From contig LT608311.1 of the NCBI GenBank assembly GCA_900095875.1, forward strand, positions 1,612,001 through 1,676,000: 64,000 bases of DNA, written 5' to 3'. Below the pieces are notes generated by a model, which saw only the letters and a list, made by a program, of their open reading frames with translations, did not search any database and was not told where the DNA came from. Positions 23,850 through 34,637 of this stretch are shown here, piece by piece (the stretch's first letter is position 1; the number at the start of each line of letters is the position of its first letter). The position numbers were made by a program, and so were the translations under genes. The stretch is from Caecibacter massiliensis. Lineage in GTDB: Bacteria > Bacillota > Negativicutes > Veillonellales > Megasphaeraceae.

Positions 23850-24956
23850 TCAGACGTTAAACCGGAAGTAGGTGACATCGCCATCCTGCATGACGTAGTC
23901 CTTGCCTTCCAGGCGGACGAGGCCTTTTTCCTTGGCGGCCTGTTCACTGCCGCAGGCAATGAGGTCATCGTAGGAAACGATTTCAGCGCGGATAAAGCCC
24001 CGTTCGATATCGGTATGGATCTTACCGGCTGCTTTCTGGGCTTTCGTGCCTTTGACGATGGTCCAGGCGCGGACTTCGTCGGCACCGGCCGTAAAGAAAT
24101 TGATAAGGCCCAGCATGGCGTAGCTTGCTTTGATCAGTTTATCGAGGCCGGCTTCGGGAAGTCCCAGTTCTTCCAGGAAGACCTGGGCTTCATCATCGGG
24201 CAGTTCGGCGATTTCCGCTTCGATTTTAGCAGAGACGGCGACGACTTCCGACCCTTCTTTTTCGGCAAAAGCCCGCAGTGCCTGTACGTGGGGATTGGAA
24301 TCGGGATCCGATGCTTCGTCTTCGGCCACGTTGGCGATATAGAGAATCGGCTTGAGCGTCAGCAGGTTGAGATCGTGGACCTGTGGCAGTTCATCCTTGG
24401 TGAGTCCTGCCTTACGGGCCGGTTCGCCATTTTCCAGGCAGGCCAGTACTTTTTTCAGTACGTCGTATTCGGCTTTGGCCGTTTTATCGCCGCACTGGGC
24501 GACTTTGGCGATGCGGTCGGCCCGTTTCTGTGTCGTTTCGATATCGGCCAGGCACAGTTCCGTGTTGATGACATCGACGTCGCGTACAGGGTCAATGGAG
24601 CCCGATACGTGGGTGATATTGCTGTCTTCAAAGCAGCGGACAACTTCGGCAATGGCATCGGTTTCGCGGATGTGGCTGAGGAATTTGTTCCCCAGACCTT
24701 CACCTTTGGATGCCCCGGCGACGAGGCCGGCAATATCGACGAAACGGGTGACGGCCGGAATGGTGCGTTTGGGATGGTACATGTCGGTCAGAACCTGGAT
24801 GCGATTATCCGGGACTTCGACGACGCCGACGTTCGGTTCAATCGTGCAGAATGGATAATTAGCCGCTTCTGCGCCGGCTTTGGTAATGGCATTGAACAAG
24901 GTGCTCTTGCCTACGTTCGGCAGTCCGACAATGCCTATTTCCAGATTGGTACTCAT
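23850..24956 (-). CDS. ychF: Obg-like ribosome-binding ATPase YchF
   Basis: 368 residues, family length about 363. It binds ribosomes and hydrolyses ATP in preference to GTP. Seen: P-loop GLPNVGKSTLFN, switch DIAGLVAGASKGEGLGNKFL, the altered nucleotide-specificity motif in YIANVAEDE (NxxE instead of NKxD) and the C-terminal TGS domain ending GDVTYFRFNV. Single gene with its own terminator. Long frames on the opposite strand are shadows of its codon bias. Confidence 0.97.
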   Translation of the reverse strand: MSTNLEIGIVGLPNVGKSTLFNAITKAGAEAANYPFCTIEPNVGVVEVPDNRIQVLTDMYHPKRTIPAVTRFVDIAGLVAGASKGEGLGNKFLSHIRETDAIAEVVRCFEDSNITHVSGSIDPVRDVDVINTELCLADIETTQKRADRIAKVAQCGDKTAKAEYDVLKKVLACLENGEPARKAGLTKDELPQVHDLNLLTLKPILYIANVAEDEASDPDSNPHVQALRAFAEKEGSEVVAVSAKIEAEIAELPDDEAQVFLEELGLPEAGLDKLIKASYAMLGLINFFTAGADEVRAWTIVKGTKAQKAAGKIHTDIERGFIRAEIVSYDDLIACGSEQAAKEKGLVRLEGKDYVMQDGDVTYFRFNV

Positions 24957-24981
24957 GAGTGAGCAGTCCTTTCTCTATTTC

Positions 24982-26223
24982 TTATTTTATGATGTGCAGA
25001 TCGGCAATGCGTTTTACGGCAGCGATAGTGTTTTCCCGTGTGCCGAATGCCGTAAGGCGGAGGTAGCCTTCACCGTGGGGGCCGAATCCGGAACCCGGCG
25101 TGGTGACGACGTGGGCTTTTTCCAGCAGGAGGTCGAAGAAATCCCAGCTCTTCATGCCGTTAGGTGTCTGTACCCAGGCATAAGGGGAGTTGGTCGCGCC
25201 ATATACGGTGTAGCCGGCTTCGGTCAGGCCGTCGCGGATGATATGGGCGTTTTCCATGTAGTAATCAACATCAGCCAGGCACTGTTTCTGGCCTTCCGGG
25301 CTGTAGTATGCTTCAGCTGCGCGCTGTACGACGTACGGTGTGCCGTTGAAGAAGGTACACTGGCGGCGGTTCCAGAGCGGATTCAGTTCCACTGCCGTGC
25401 CGTCGGCTTTATAGGCTTTGCAGGCATGGGGAACGACGACGTAGGAGCAGCGCGTGCCGGTGAAGCCGGCGCACTTGGAGTAGGAGCGCAGTTCGATTGC
25501 CACGTCTTTGGCGCCTTCTACTTCGAAAATGCTGTGGGGAACGTCCGGTTCGGTAATATATGTTTCATAGGCCGAATCGTAGATGATGACGAAATTGTTT
25601 TCCTTAGCAGCCCGGACCCAGTTTTCCAGTTCTTCTTTGCTCATGGCTGTACCGGTCGGGTTGGACGGGTTGCAGAGGTAGACAATATCGACCTTTTCTT
25701 TCGGCGGCTGGGCTTTGAAGCCGTTTTCCGGCGTGCAGGGCAGATAGACGACGCCATCGTATCTGCCTGTTTCGGCATGGTATACACCGGTGTGACCGCA
25801 CATGACGTTGGAGTCAAGGTATACGGGGTAGACCGGATCGGCTACGGCAAAGGTCAGGTCGCTGCCAAAGATTTCCTGGATGCAGGCAACGTCGGTCTTG
25901 GAACCGTCACCGACGAAGACTTCGTCCAGTTCCAGGTCGATGCCGCGCGTTTTATAATCTCCGTCAATGATGGCCTGACGGAGAAAATCATAGCCTTGTT
26001 CGGGACCATAGCCGCGGAACGTTTCGGCTTTTCCCATTTCATCGACAGCTTTATGCATCGCTTCTATGATGGCCGGAGCCAGCGGGCGGGTTACGTCGCC
26101 GATACCGAGACGGATGATGTCCGCGTCGGGATGGGCCTTGGAATAGGCTGCAACTTTTTTGGCAATGGTAGCAAAGAGATAATTGCCAGGAAGTTTTAAG
26201 TAATTTTCATTTACGTGAGCCAT
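24982..26223 (-). CDS. dapL: LL-diaminopimelate aminotransferase
   Basis: 413 residues. It converts tetrahydrodipicolinate directly to LL-diaminopimelate with glutamate, skipping the succinyl/acetyl steps of lysine and peptidoglycan synthesis. Seen: MAHVNENYLKLPGNYLF and IRLGIGDVTRPLAPAI at the N-terminus, FRGYGPEQGYDFLR, and the PLP lysine in RSYSKCAGFTGTRCSYVV. AAAAGGAGGT precedes the ATG. Located 25 bases downstream of the ychF start on the same strand. Confidence 0.96.
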   Translation of the reverse strand: MAHVNENYLKLPGNYLFATIAKKVAAYSKAHPDADIIRLGIGDVTRPLAPAIIEAMHKAVDEMGKAETFRGYGPEQGYDFLRQAIIDGDYKTRGIDLELDEVFVGDGSKTDVACIQEIFGSDLTFAVADPVYPVYLDSNVMCGHTGVYHAETGRYDGVVYLPCTPENGFKAQPPKEKVDIVYLCNPSNPTGTAMSKEELENWVRAAKENNFVIIYDSAYETYITEPDVPHSIFEVEGAKDVAIELRSYSKCAGFTGTRCSYVVVPHACKAYKADGTAVELNPLWNRRQCTFFNGTPYVVQRAAEAYYSPEGQKQCLADVDYYMENAHIIRDGLTEAGYTVYGATNSPYAWVQTPNGMKSWDFFDLLLEKAHVVTTPGSGFGPHGEGYLRLTAFGTRENTIAAVKRIADLHIIK

Positions 26224-26373
26224 AAAATGACCTCCTTTTATATGCGATAATGAGTATATATTGGCTATACAACACTATTCATTGTACTACATTCGCCATC
26301 GCTTGAAAAGGACAGAGGGTACTTCCGGATGATGAGAAATTAAAATCACTGTAATTTGTCTCAGTGTTCAATG

Positions 26374-26417
26374 AAAAACGCTGCCACACAAAGAAATCTC
26401 TGTTTCGTGTGGCAGCG
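26374..26417 (-). terminator. Terminator of the MacAB-like operon
   Basis: CGCTGCCACAC/GTGTGGCAGCG stem with an A-run on the plus strand (T-run on the minus strand). About 60 bases beyond the permease stop. The remaining sequence to dapL (26224-26373) holds no gene. Confidence 0.8.
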
Positions 26418-26474
26418 CTCTTTGCTGCTTGGCGTTCGTCGTGGTTAAGGCCGGGGCCGTCGTACTCTCCTTCA

Positions 26475-27681
<1,207 letters not shown>

Positions 27682-27692
<11 letters not shown>

Positions 27693-28386
27693 CCATAACG
27701 ACCCCCTTTCCGGCATCTTTGGTAATCATGCCATCACACAAGAGGAGCTGCCGGTTGGCACAGGCGGCGATTTCCGGTTCATGCGTGACCAGAATGATGG
27801 TCTTGTGTTCTTCATGAAGGGCTTCGAAGAGACCCATGATGTCCCGTGTCGATTTCGTATCGAGGTTGCCTGTCGGTTCGTCGGCCATGATGATATGGGG
27901 ATTATTCACCAGAGCTCTGGCAATGGCGACGCGCTGGCGCTGGCCGCCGGAGAGTTCGTTGGGCTTGTGGTGGGCCCAGGTTTCCAGGCCGACTGCTTTC
28001 AGCTTTTCCATGGCCCGCTGGGTCCGTTCTTTGTGGCCTACGCCGGCGTAGACCAGGGGCAGGGCCACGTTGTCGAGAGCGGAGATGCGGGAGAGGAGAT
28101 TGAAATTCTGGAAGACAAAGCCGATGTGCTGGTTGCGGACGGAGGCCAGTTCGTCGTCGCTCAGGTTGGCTACTTCTTTGCCGCCCAGCCGGTACGAGCC
28201 GGACGTCGGCCTGTCGAGACAGCCGAGGATATTCATGAGTGTCGATTTACCGGAACCCGACGGTCCCATGAGGGCGGCAAATTCCCCCTCTTCGATATTC
28301 AGGGTAATGCCGGCCAGGGCAGCAAAATCTTCCCCGCCGATGTGATAAATCTTTTTGATGTCGGTTAATTCAATGACATGATTCAT
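27682..28386 (-). CDS. MacB/LolD-type ABC transporter ATPase
   Basis: 234 residues. Walker [14 protein letters not shown]-loop FVFQNFNLL, signature [15 protein letters not shown], Walker [14 protein letters not shown] and the H-loop in [10 protein letters not shown] are all in place. Energises the permease whose gene overlaps its 3' end; in E. coli MacB the two parts are fused, here they are split as in most Firmicutes. Confidence 0.95.
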
Positions 28387-28401
28387 GGTGATGCCTCCTG
28401 A

Positions 28402-29538
28402 TTACATGGGCGGCGGTCCCTGTCGTCTGTTGGAATTGGATGACTGGGAAGAAGATTTGGATGGGGCATTATAGGAAACGGAAACGCTGTCTCCTTCAGA
28501 AAGGCCCGACAGGATTTCCACGTATTCATCGCTGTAGATCCCTGTCGTGACCGGAACCTGTTCGGTCTGGCCGCTGGTATTGACGCGCAGTACGTAGGAT
28601 CCGTTGTCGTTGGTCTTGAGGGCGGCGATGGGGACGACCAGAGCATCCTCTTTTTCGGCTGTGTTGATTTCTACCCGGGCGGTCATGCCGAGGCGCAGTA
28701 CGTCATCGGGGTCATCCACGTCGAGGGTGACATAGTAATAAATGACGCTGGCCGACGAAGAAGACGAACTGGATGAAGTGCTCGTGCCGTTCGTATCCCA
28801 CGTATTGCTCGTATCGGTCTGGGAAATCTTGGACACGTGAGCCGTAAAAGTCTGATTGGTATAGGTATCGACGGTGAAGGTGGCATCCTGGCCGACCTTG
28901 ATATTGCCGATATCCGTTTCATCTATTTTAGCCATGATCTGCTTTTTGCTCGTATCGGCGATGCGCATGATGACCGTCGGGTTGCTGTTTCCCTGTACGG
29001 CCATGGTACCGGCTGGCTTGGGTTCCCCGACGACGACGCCGCTCATGGGGGCGGTGATCGTCGTTTCTGCCAGATCCGATTCGGCGGCGCTCAGATTGGA
29101 AAGGGCCGTCTTGTATTCGTATTCGGCATTATCCAGTGTCTGTTTGGTACCGGCACCCTGGTCATAGAGCATCTTATACCGTTCGTAGTCGAGACGCGTA
29201 TTGGTGACTTTATACTGGGCCTGATCGTATTTGGCCTGATAGTCCTTGCCATCCAGCGTGGCGACGGTCTGGCCGGCTGTGACCTGGTCGTTTTCCTTGA
29301 CCAGGACCTGACTGATACGGGCTGTGATTTTCGGTGAGACTTCGACAGAATCGACAGGGCGGATCGTACCGGTCGCAGAGACTTTGGATGTGAGATTCAT
29401 GCGTTCTACCTGGGCCGTTTCGACGGCGGCTGCCTGCCGGGCCTTCTGTTGTGTCTGGTAGTAATACCAGCCGCCGCCGGCACAGGCAGCAATAATGATG
29501 ACAGCGATGGCGGCTGTGATTTTTTTATTCAGCTTCAT
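28402..29538 (-). CDS. MacA-like membrane-fusion (adaptor) protein
   Basis: 378 residues from ATG 29538 (AAAGGTGAT upstream). N-terminal signal anchor KITAAIAVIIIAACAGGGWYYY, then a barrel-sandwich lipoyl-like domain, a helical hairpin (about 90-160) and a beta-barrel domain. A run of eight serines (around codons 250-257) and a Ser/Asn/Arg-Pro-rich tail (SSSQSSNSNRRQGPPPM) are low-complexity. It links the ABC exporter to the outer envelope; in a Negativicute, which has an outer membrane, it may dock on a TolC-like channel encoded elsewhere. First gene of the three-gene operon, 15 bases before the ATPase. Confidence 0.92.
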   Translation of the reverse strand: MKLNKKITAAIAVIIIAACAGGGWYYYQTQQKARQAAAVETAQVERMNLTSKVSATGTIRPVDSVEVSPKITARISQVLVKENDQVTAGQTVATLDGKDYQAKYDQAQYKVTNTRLDYERYKMLYDQGAGTKQTLDNAEYEYKTALSNLSAAESDLAETTITAPMSGVVVGEPKPAGTMAVQGNSNPTVIMRIADTSKKQIMAKIDETDIGNIKVGQDATFTVDTYTNQTFTAHVSKISQTDTSNTWDTNGTSTSSSSSSSSASVIYYYVTLDVDDPDDVLRLGMTARVEINTAEKEDALVVPIAALKTNDNGSYVLRVNTSGQTEQVPVTTGIYSDEYVEILSGLSEGDSVSVSYNAPSKSSSQSSNSNRRQGPPPM

Positions 29539-29634
29539 GGGATCACCTTTTGAAAATAGGAATGAGTTACAATATAACGGAAACATACGTGGGGTACTGT
29601 ATGTTTTATTAAGTATATCATAGAAAAAAGCAGT

Positions 29635-29697
29635 AAAAAAGACAGAACAGGCTGTATGGAAAAGATTACTAAAAATTGTGACAAATCTGTCTTTTTT
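29635..29697. promoter_or_regulatory. Divided inverted repeat in the macA/tannase divergent region
   Basis: AAAAAAGACAGA (29635-29646) and its exact complement TCTGTCTTTTTT (29686-29697) are 39 bases apart between divergent genes. Candidate binding sites for a regulator that loops or binds cooperatively, or a weak terminator because the second arm ends in T-rich DNA. Confidence 0.45.
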
Positions 29698-29700
29698 CTA

Positions 29701-29709
29701 TGGTATACT
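29701..29709 (+). promoter_or_regulatory. Extended -10 promoter of the tannase gene
   Basis: TGG-TATACT about 60 bases before the start; no convincing -35 at the usual distance, consistent with an extended -10 promoter. Confidence 0.5.
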
Positions 29710-29767
29710 ACATCATGGAACGAATTAAATATAATTCTCAATATATAAAATATCCGGAGGGATAGGT

Positions 29768-31465
29768 ATGAAGAAGCAACTCATGACAGCCGTGGTGGCA
29801 GCGATGCTGTGCACCGGGGCCGTATATGCAGCCGATACGACCGGGACCACTGCCGTTCCGGCACAGCAGACACAACAGACACAACAGACACAACAGACAA
29901 CGCAGAAATCGCAGCAGACCTATAGTCTGGATCTGGATGTGTCGGATTATGCTGTCGATACGATGCAGTACGAGGGGAAACACATCGTGTTCCGGGCCTA
30001 TGAAAATAAAGTCTACGTCGCACACCCCGTCGATACGACATATCAGTCCATGAATATCTACGTGCCGGAAGAATACTTTGAAGGAAAATCCGTCCATGGG
30101 TATACGGCGCAGACGGCCCCCATATTTCTGCCCAATACCGTCGGCGGTTATATGCCGGGCAAGGCAGGACAGCCGTCAGAATACGATCAGCGGCAGGGCG
30201 GTCCTAACGCCATACTGGCCGCCCTGGCACGGGGCTGCGTCGTAGCGGCTCCCGGTGCCAGAGGCCGGACGAATCAGGCTGCCGATGGCACCTATACAGG
30301 CAAGGCCCCGGCGCTTCTGGTCGATATGAAAGCTGCCATCCGCTACCTGCGCCACAATAAAGGGGTCCTTCCCGGCGATACAGAAAAAATCATCTCCAAT
30401 GGTACCAGTGCCGGCGGCGCCCTTTCGGCCCTCATCGGGGCGACGGGGAACAGCAAAGAGTACGAACCGTATCTCAAAGCCCTGGGGGCAGCAGAGGAAC
30501 GGGACGATATCTTTGCCTCCAGTGATTATTGCCCTATTACCGATCTGGAACATGCCGATATGGCCTATGAATGGGTCTTTGGAGACGTGACGGACTATCA
30601 TCAGAATAATGCCATAGGGGCGATGCCTGCATTTCTCCAGGCCGGCGGTCAGACGATTCCCATGGGGCCGGGACCGGTCGTTGCCAGCCCGGGCAGTACG
30701 GACAGCAACAATCAGAATATGCTCGTCCTGGACCGGCCTGCCGATGCACCGGCAGAAGAACAGAAAGGCACGGAAATGAGCGACCAGCAGAAAGCCGTTT
30801 CCGCCGTCCTGCGCAAGGCCTTTCCTGCCTATGTGAACAGACTGCACCTTACGGCTCCTGACGGAACAGCTCTGACTCTGGACAAGAACGGCGAAGGGAC
30901 GTTCAAGGAATATATCAAGAAATTATACATGAAATCGGCCCAGACGGCTCTCGATTCAGGAACGGACCTGTCCGGTATGGACTGGCTGACCATCCACAAT
31001 GGCGTTGTAACCGATATGGATCTGGGAAAATACGCCGTGTATGCAACCCGTCTCAAGGCAGCTCCTGCCTTCGACTCGCTGGACCTTTCAGCAGGGGAAA
31101 ACAGTGAATTCGGTAGTGCAACCATCAATGCCCGTCATTTCACTCCCTGGGGGAAGAAATATAATACAGCCGGTAAAGCATACCAGGCGGATAGTAAACT
31201 CATTCATCTCCTGAATCCGCTTTATTTCATCGGCAAACGGGATGTCACCACTGCTCCCCACTGGCGGATCCGCCATGGCAGCAAAGACCGTGACACGTCT
31301 CTGGTCGTACCGGCTATTCTGGCCCTGTGCCTGCAGCAGACCGGCCATGACGTAGATTTTGCCGTTCCCTGGGGACGGGGCCACGCCGGAGACTATGATC
31401 TGGACGAACTCTTTGCCTGGATCGACACCATTTGCGGGAACACACAGATTGTAAATAAATCGTAA
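29768..31465 (+). CDS. Secreted subtype B tannase (tannin acylhydrolase)
   Basis: 565 residues. A signal peptide (KKQLMTAVVAAMLCTGAVYA, cut after A-x-A) is followed by a Gln/Thr linker with tandem QQT units, then an alpha/beta hydrolase. The nucleophile Ser214 is in NGTSAGGALSALIGATG; Asp507 (HGSKDRD) and His539 (GRGHAGDYD) complete the triad with the same 32-residue Asp-His spacing as Lactobacillus plantarum tannase. The YCPITDLEHADMAYEW block is also typical. It hydrolyses galloyl esters of plant tannins, releasing gallate. Secretion suggests action in the periplasm or outside. Own promoter and terminator; codon use matches the backbone. Confidence 0.9.
   Translation: MKKQLMTAVVAAMLCTGAVYAADTTGTTAVPAQQTQQTQQTQQTTQKSQQTYSLDLDVSDYAVDTMQYEGKHIVFRAYENKVYVAHPVDTTYQSMNIYVPEEYFEGKSVHGYTAQTAPIFLPNTVGGYMPGKAGQPSEYDQRQGGPNAILAALARGCVVAAPGARGRTNQAADGTYTGKAPALLVDMKAAIRYLRHNKGVLPGDTEKIISNGTSAGGALSALIGATGNSKEYEPYLKALGAAEERDDIFASSDYCPITDLEHADMAYEWVFGDVTDYHQNNAIGAMPAFLQAGGQTIPMGPGPVVASPGSTDSNNQNMLVLDRPADAPAEEQKGTEMSDQQKAVSAVLRKAFPAYVNRLHLTAPDGTALTLDKNGEGTFKEYIKKLYMKSAQTALDSGTDLSGMDWLTIHNGVVTDMDLGKYAVYATRLKAAPAFDSLDLSAGENSEFGSATINARHFTPWGKKYNTAGKAYQADSKLIHLLNPLYFIGKRDVTTAPHWRIRHGSKDRDTSLVVPAILALCLQQTGHDVDFAVPWGRGHAGDYDLDELFAWIDTICGNTQIVNKS
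29862..29901 (+). repeat. Tandem 9-base repeat in the tannase linker
   Basis: About three and a half in-frame units of ACACAACAG encode TQQ repeats after the signal peptide. Slippage here would change linker length by three residues without a frameshift. Confidence 0.75.
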
Positions 31466-31565
31466 AATAATGTAACATGTCTGCCAGATAAATCAATAAG
31501 AAATAAAGATTACCTATGTGCAAATTAAAATGATTAAGAATGAAATATAGATATAGGTAAACAGC

Positions 31566-31613
31566 AAAATGAGTTCTTTTCGTTGCCATAGCAACAGAAG
31601 GAACTCATTTTTT
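31566..31613 (+). terminator. Terminator after the tannase gene
   Basis: AAAATGAGTTC and GAACTCATTTTTT arms, inner CGTTG/CAAC pairing, T-run at the end. Confidence 0.85.
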
Positions 31614-31742
31614 CTGATAGCATACACTTGTCAATACGATACCGTACTATTGCGACATAGTATGTGAAATTTTTCTTTTGGTTATAAATTACAGTTTTTT
31701 TGTTATGGTTTCTTGTGAATACAAGAGAAAGAAGGTAACAGA

Positions 31743-32765
31743 ATGGGGTATCAATTGAGCAGACGGGCTCTGGCCGACGCCTTTAAATCCTGGTCCGGGA
31801 CGTACGATGTGTACGCTCCTACCGTATTTGCCGGTACGGGCCGGTTTTCCGAAACCGATGTCATCCGTTATGGCAAAGTGACCGATCCCGCCGATATCGT
31901 CTGGGACGCACGGTCTGATTATTCCTTTAAAGAAATCCTGATTCCTGTATGTCAGGTGTTGTTCTACTTTACGGAACACAGCGTGCAGGAATCGGAATTT
32001 CCCAAAAAAGGAGCCATCATTTTCCTGCGCAGCTGCGATCTGCATGCCGTGAAACGACTCGATTATATGTTCCTCCAGAACGGGCCGGAAGATTACTACT
32101 ATAAGACTCTGCGGGACAAGGTGAAATTCGTCGTCATGGGCTGTGACCATACCTTTGACGGCTGCTTCTGCGTGTCTATGGGTACCAACGTGAGCACCAA
32201 TTATGATGCGGCTGTCAATTTTAAAGATGGCATGTATTATGTGGACTGTCCTGATGAAACCCTGGCGGCTGCCCTGAAAAATCATGCCGAAGGAACTTGC
32301 GACGTGACAGCCGATCACGTGGAAAAAGACGATGTGGAAGTCCATATCCCGGACAACCTGACATCGGCCATCGCCAAGAGTTCTATCTGGGATGAATACG
32401 ACAAACGCTGCATCAAATGCGGCCGCTGCACCCTGGCCTGCCCGACCTGTACCTGCTGGTCTATGCAGGATATCTTCTACACGGAAAACGGCAAGGCCGG
32501 TGAACGGCGCCGTGTACAGACGAGCTGTATGTTCGACGACTATACGCTCGTCGCCGGCGGGGGCTGTTTCCGGCAGAAAGCGGGCGAACGGATGCGCTTC
32601 AAGGTACTGCACAAAGTCCTCGATTTCAAGAAGAGAGCCGGTTTTCAGATGTGCGTAGGCTGCGGCCGCTGTGATGCCATCTGTCCGGAATACATTTCGC
32701 TCACTCACTGCATTAATGAAAAGCTGCCCCAGGGCATGAAGGAGGTACTGGAAAATGGTCAATAA
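31743..32765 (+). CDS. asrA: Anaerobic sulfite reductase subunit A
   Basis: 340 residues. Iron-sulfur subunit that passes electrons to AsrC. Seen: C-terminal clusters CIKCGRCTLACPTC and CVGCGRCDAICPE, and an N-terminal region with SCDLHAVKRLDYMFLQNGPEDYYY and GCDHTFDGCFC. First gene of asrABC-FNT, with the next start overlapping its 3' end by 11 bases. AsrABC reduces sulfite to sulfide with NADH in anaerobes. Confidence 0.95.
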   Translation: MGYQLSRRALADAFKSWSGTYDVYAPTVFAGTGRFSETDVIRYGKVTDPADIVWDARSDYSFKEILIPVCQVLFYFTEHSVQESEFPKKGAIIFLRSCDLHAVKRLDYMFLQNGPEDYYYKTLRDKVKFVVMGCDHTFDGCFCVSMGTNVSTNYDAAVNFKDGMYYVDCPDETLAAALKNHAEGTCDVTADHVEKDDVEVHIPDNLTSAIAKSSIWDEYDKRCIKCGRCTLACPTCTCWSMQDIFYTENGKAGERRRVQTSCMFDDYTLVAGGGCFRQKAGERMRFKVLHKVLDFKKRAGFQMCVGCGRCDAICPEYISLTHCINEKLPQGMKEVLENGQ

Positions 32766-33564
32766 TGAATATCTGCCTTTCCGTTCGGAAATTCTGGAAG
32801 TCATCAAACATGCCGAACTGGAATATACATTCCGCATGTCCTATGACCGCGGCGACGAACATCCGGTCAAGCCGGGCCAGTTTTTTGAAATTTCCATCCC
32901 GAAATACGGGGAAGCGCCTATTTCCGTCAGCGGTATTACGGACCATTCCCTCGATTTCACCATCCGCCGCGTCGGCTCGCTGACGGACGAAATCTTCGAA
33001 AACTACGTCGGCGATTATTTCTTCATGCGCGGACCCTATGGCAACGGCTTCGATGTCAATATGTTCAAGGGCAAGGAAATCATCCTCGTCGCCGGCGGGT
33101 CGGGCCTGTCGCCTATCCACGGCGTCATCGATTACTTTGCCGACCACATGGATGAATGCAAGAAGCTGACAGTCATTGTCGGCTTTAAATCGCCGGACGA
33201 CATTCTCTTTAAGGAAGATCAGAAACGTTGGGCTGAAAAAGGAATTTCCCTCATCACTACCGTCGACCGGGCTCCCGAAGGCTATACGGGCCACGTCGGC
33301 ATGGTTACCAAATACATTCCTGACCTGACTTTTGAAGACATGCCCAATGCTATCTCCGTCGTCGTAGGTCCACCGCCGATGATTAAATTCTCCATCCTGG
33401 AATTGAAGAAAATCGGCTTCGACGTGGAAAATATCTGGCTGTCCGAATCGCGCAAGATGTGCTGCGGCCTGGGAAAATGCGGTCACTGCCGCATCGGCGA
33501 CATCTATATCTGCCAGGACGGACCGGTGTTCAAATATACGAAAATCAGTTCGATGATTGACTAG
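32755..33564 (+). CDS. asrB: Anaerobic sulfite reductase subunit B (FAD/NADH)
   Basis: 269 residues of the ferredoxin-NAD(P)+ reductase superfamily. Seen: the FAD-binding barrel (about 1-95, VKPGQFFEISIPKYGEAPISVS), nucleotide-binding VAGGSGLSPIHGVIDYF, and a C-terminal 2Fe-2S site RKMCCGLGKCGHCRIGDIYICQDGPVF. It takes electrons from NADH and feeds AsrA/AsrC. ATG 32755 follows GAAGGAGG inside asrA. Confidence 0.95.
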   Translation: MVNNEYLPFRSEILEVIKHAELEYTFRMSYDRGDEHPVKPGQFFEISIPKYGEAPISVSGITDHSLDFTIRRVGSLTDEIFENYVGDYFFMRGPYGNGFDVNMFKGKEIILVAGGSGLSPIHGVIDYFADHMDECKKLTVIVGFKSPDDILFKEDQKRWAEKGISLITTVDRAPEGYTGHVGMVTKYIPDLTFEDMPNAISVVVGPPPMIKFSILELKKIGFDVENIWLSESRKMCCGLGKCGHCRIGDIYICQDGPVFKYTKISSMID

Positions 33565-33577
33565 GAGGGATATAGCC

Positions 33578-34627
33578 ATGGATATGAATTGTGGTAAGTT
33601 AAAGAAATACGCTTTCCGGGTAACGAAGCATCGCGATGTGGCTTCGGCCCGTGTACGTGTCCCCGGTGGCTCCCTGAATGCCAAGATATTGGGCCAGATT
33701 CAGTATATTGCAGAAACGTATGGCAATGGCGACGTCCATCTGACCATCCGTCAGGGCTTTGAAATCCTGGGGATTCCCTTTGACAAGGTGGAAGAAGTCA
33801 AGAAAGCACTGCAACCGATCATTGATGAACTCGACATCAATCAGAGTGAACGGGGCGCTGGTTTTGAAGCGTCCGGTACGCGGAACGTCATGGCCTGCAT
33901 CGGCAACCGCGTCTGCCCCTTTGGCAACTACGATACGACGGCACTGGCAAAACGCATCGAAAAGGCTATTTTCCCTAACGATCTTCACGTCAAGGTCGCT
34001 CTTACGGGATGTCCCAACGATTGTGATAAAGTGCGTATGCATGACTTCGGCATCATGGGCATGACTGAACCCCAGTTCGACCCCACGCGGTGTGTCAGCT
34101 GCGGCATGTGCGTCCGCAAGTGCAAACAGCTTTCCGTAGAAGCCCTGCATATGAAGAATTTCCGTCCGGTCCGCAATGTGGAAAAATGCATCGGCTGCGG
34201 CGTATGCGTCTGGGCCTGCCCGAACCGCGCCTGGACGCGCAGCAAGGAACAGTATTTCCGCATTACCCTCCTGGGCCGCTCCGGCAAAAAGAATCCGCGC
34301 ATGGGCGTCGATTTCATTAAATGGGCCGATGCGGACAGCGTCGTAAAAATCGTTTCCAACGTATATGCCTTTGCCAAGAAATATATCGATCCGACGGCTC
34401 CCGGCGGCAAGGAACACATCGGCTACATGGTAGACCGTACCGGTCCGGAAGAATTCATCAAATTTATCCTTCAGGACGTACATCTGCCGAAGAAAGCAGA
34501 AATTTACCGTCCTCTCAACTGGTCTGGTATCCGCTATGTCGGCCTGAAATCGGAACCGTTCTATGTAGGCAAGGACGTAAACCCCGCCGATCTGGATGTG
34601 TTCCAGAAACCGTTGCCGCTCAAATAA
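33578..34627 (+). CDS. asrC: Anaerobic sulfite reductase subunit C (siroheme)
   Basis: 349 residues from ATG 33578 (AGGAGGGA upstream). Catalytic subunit reducing sulfite to sulfide. Seen: the ferredoxin-like half-domain VTKHRDVASARVRVPGG, HLTIRQGFEILGI, the siroheme/4Fe-4S cysteines in MACIGNRVCPFGNYDT and LTGCPNDCDKVRMHDFG, then a two-cluster ferredoxin insert CVSCGMCVRKCKQ and CIGCGVCVWACPN. A shorter paralogue of the same architecture lies at 44702 in the assimilation operon. Confidence 0.95.
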   Translation: MDMNCGKLKKYAFRVTKHRDVASARVRVPGGSLNAKILGQIQYIAETYGNGDVHLTIRQGFEILGIPFDKVEEVKKALQPIIDELDINQSERGAGFEASGTRNVMACIGNRVCPFGNYDTTALAKRIEKAIFPNDLHVKVALTGCPNDCDKVRMHDFGIMGMTEPQFDPTRCVSCGMCVRKCKQLSVEALHMKNFRPVRNVEKCIGCGVCVWACPNRAWTRSKEQYFRITLLGRSGKKNPRMGVDFIKWADADSVVKIVSNVYAFAKKYIDPTAPGGKEHIGYMVDRTGPEEFIKFILQDVHLPKKAEIYRPLNWSGIRYVGLKSEPFYVGKDVNPADLDVFQKPLPLK

Positions 34628-34637
34628 GGAGAATCTC

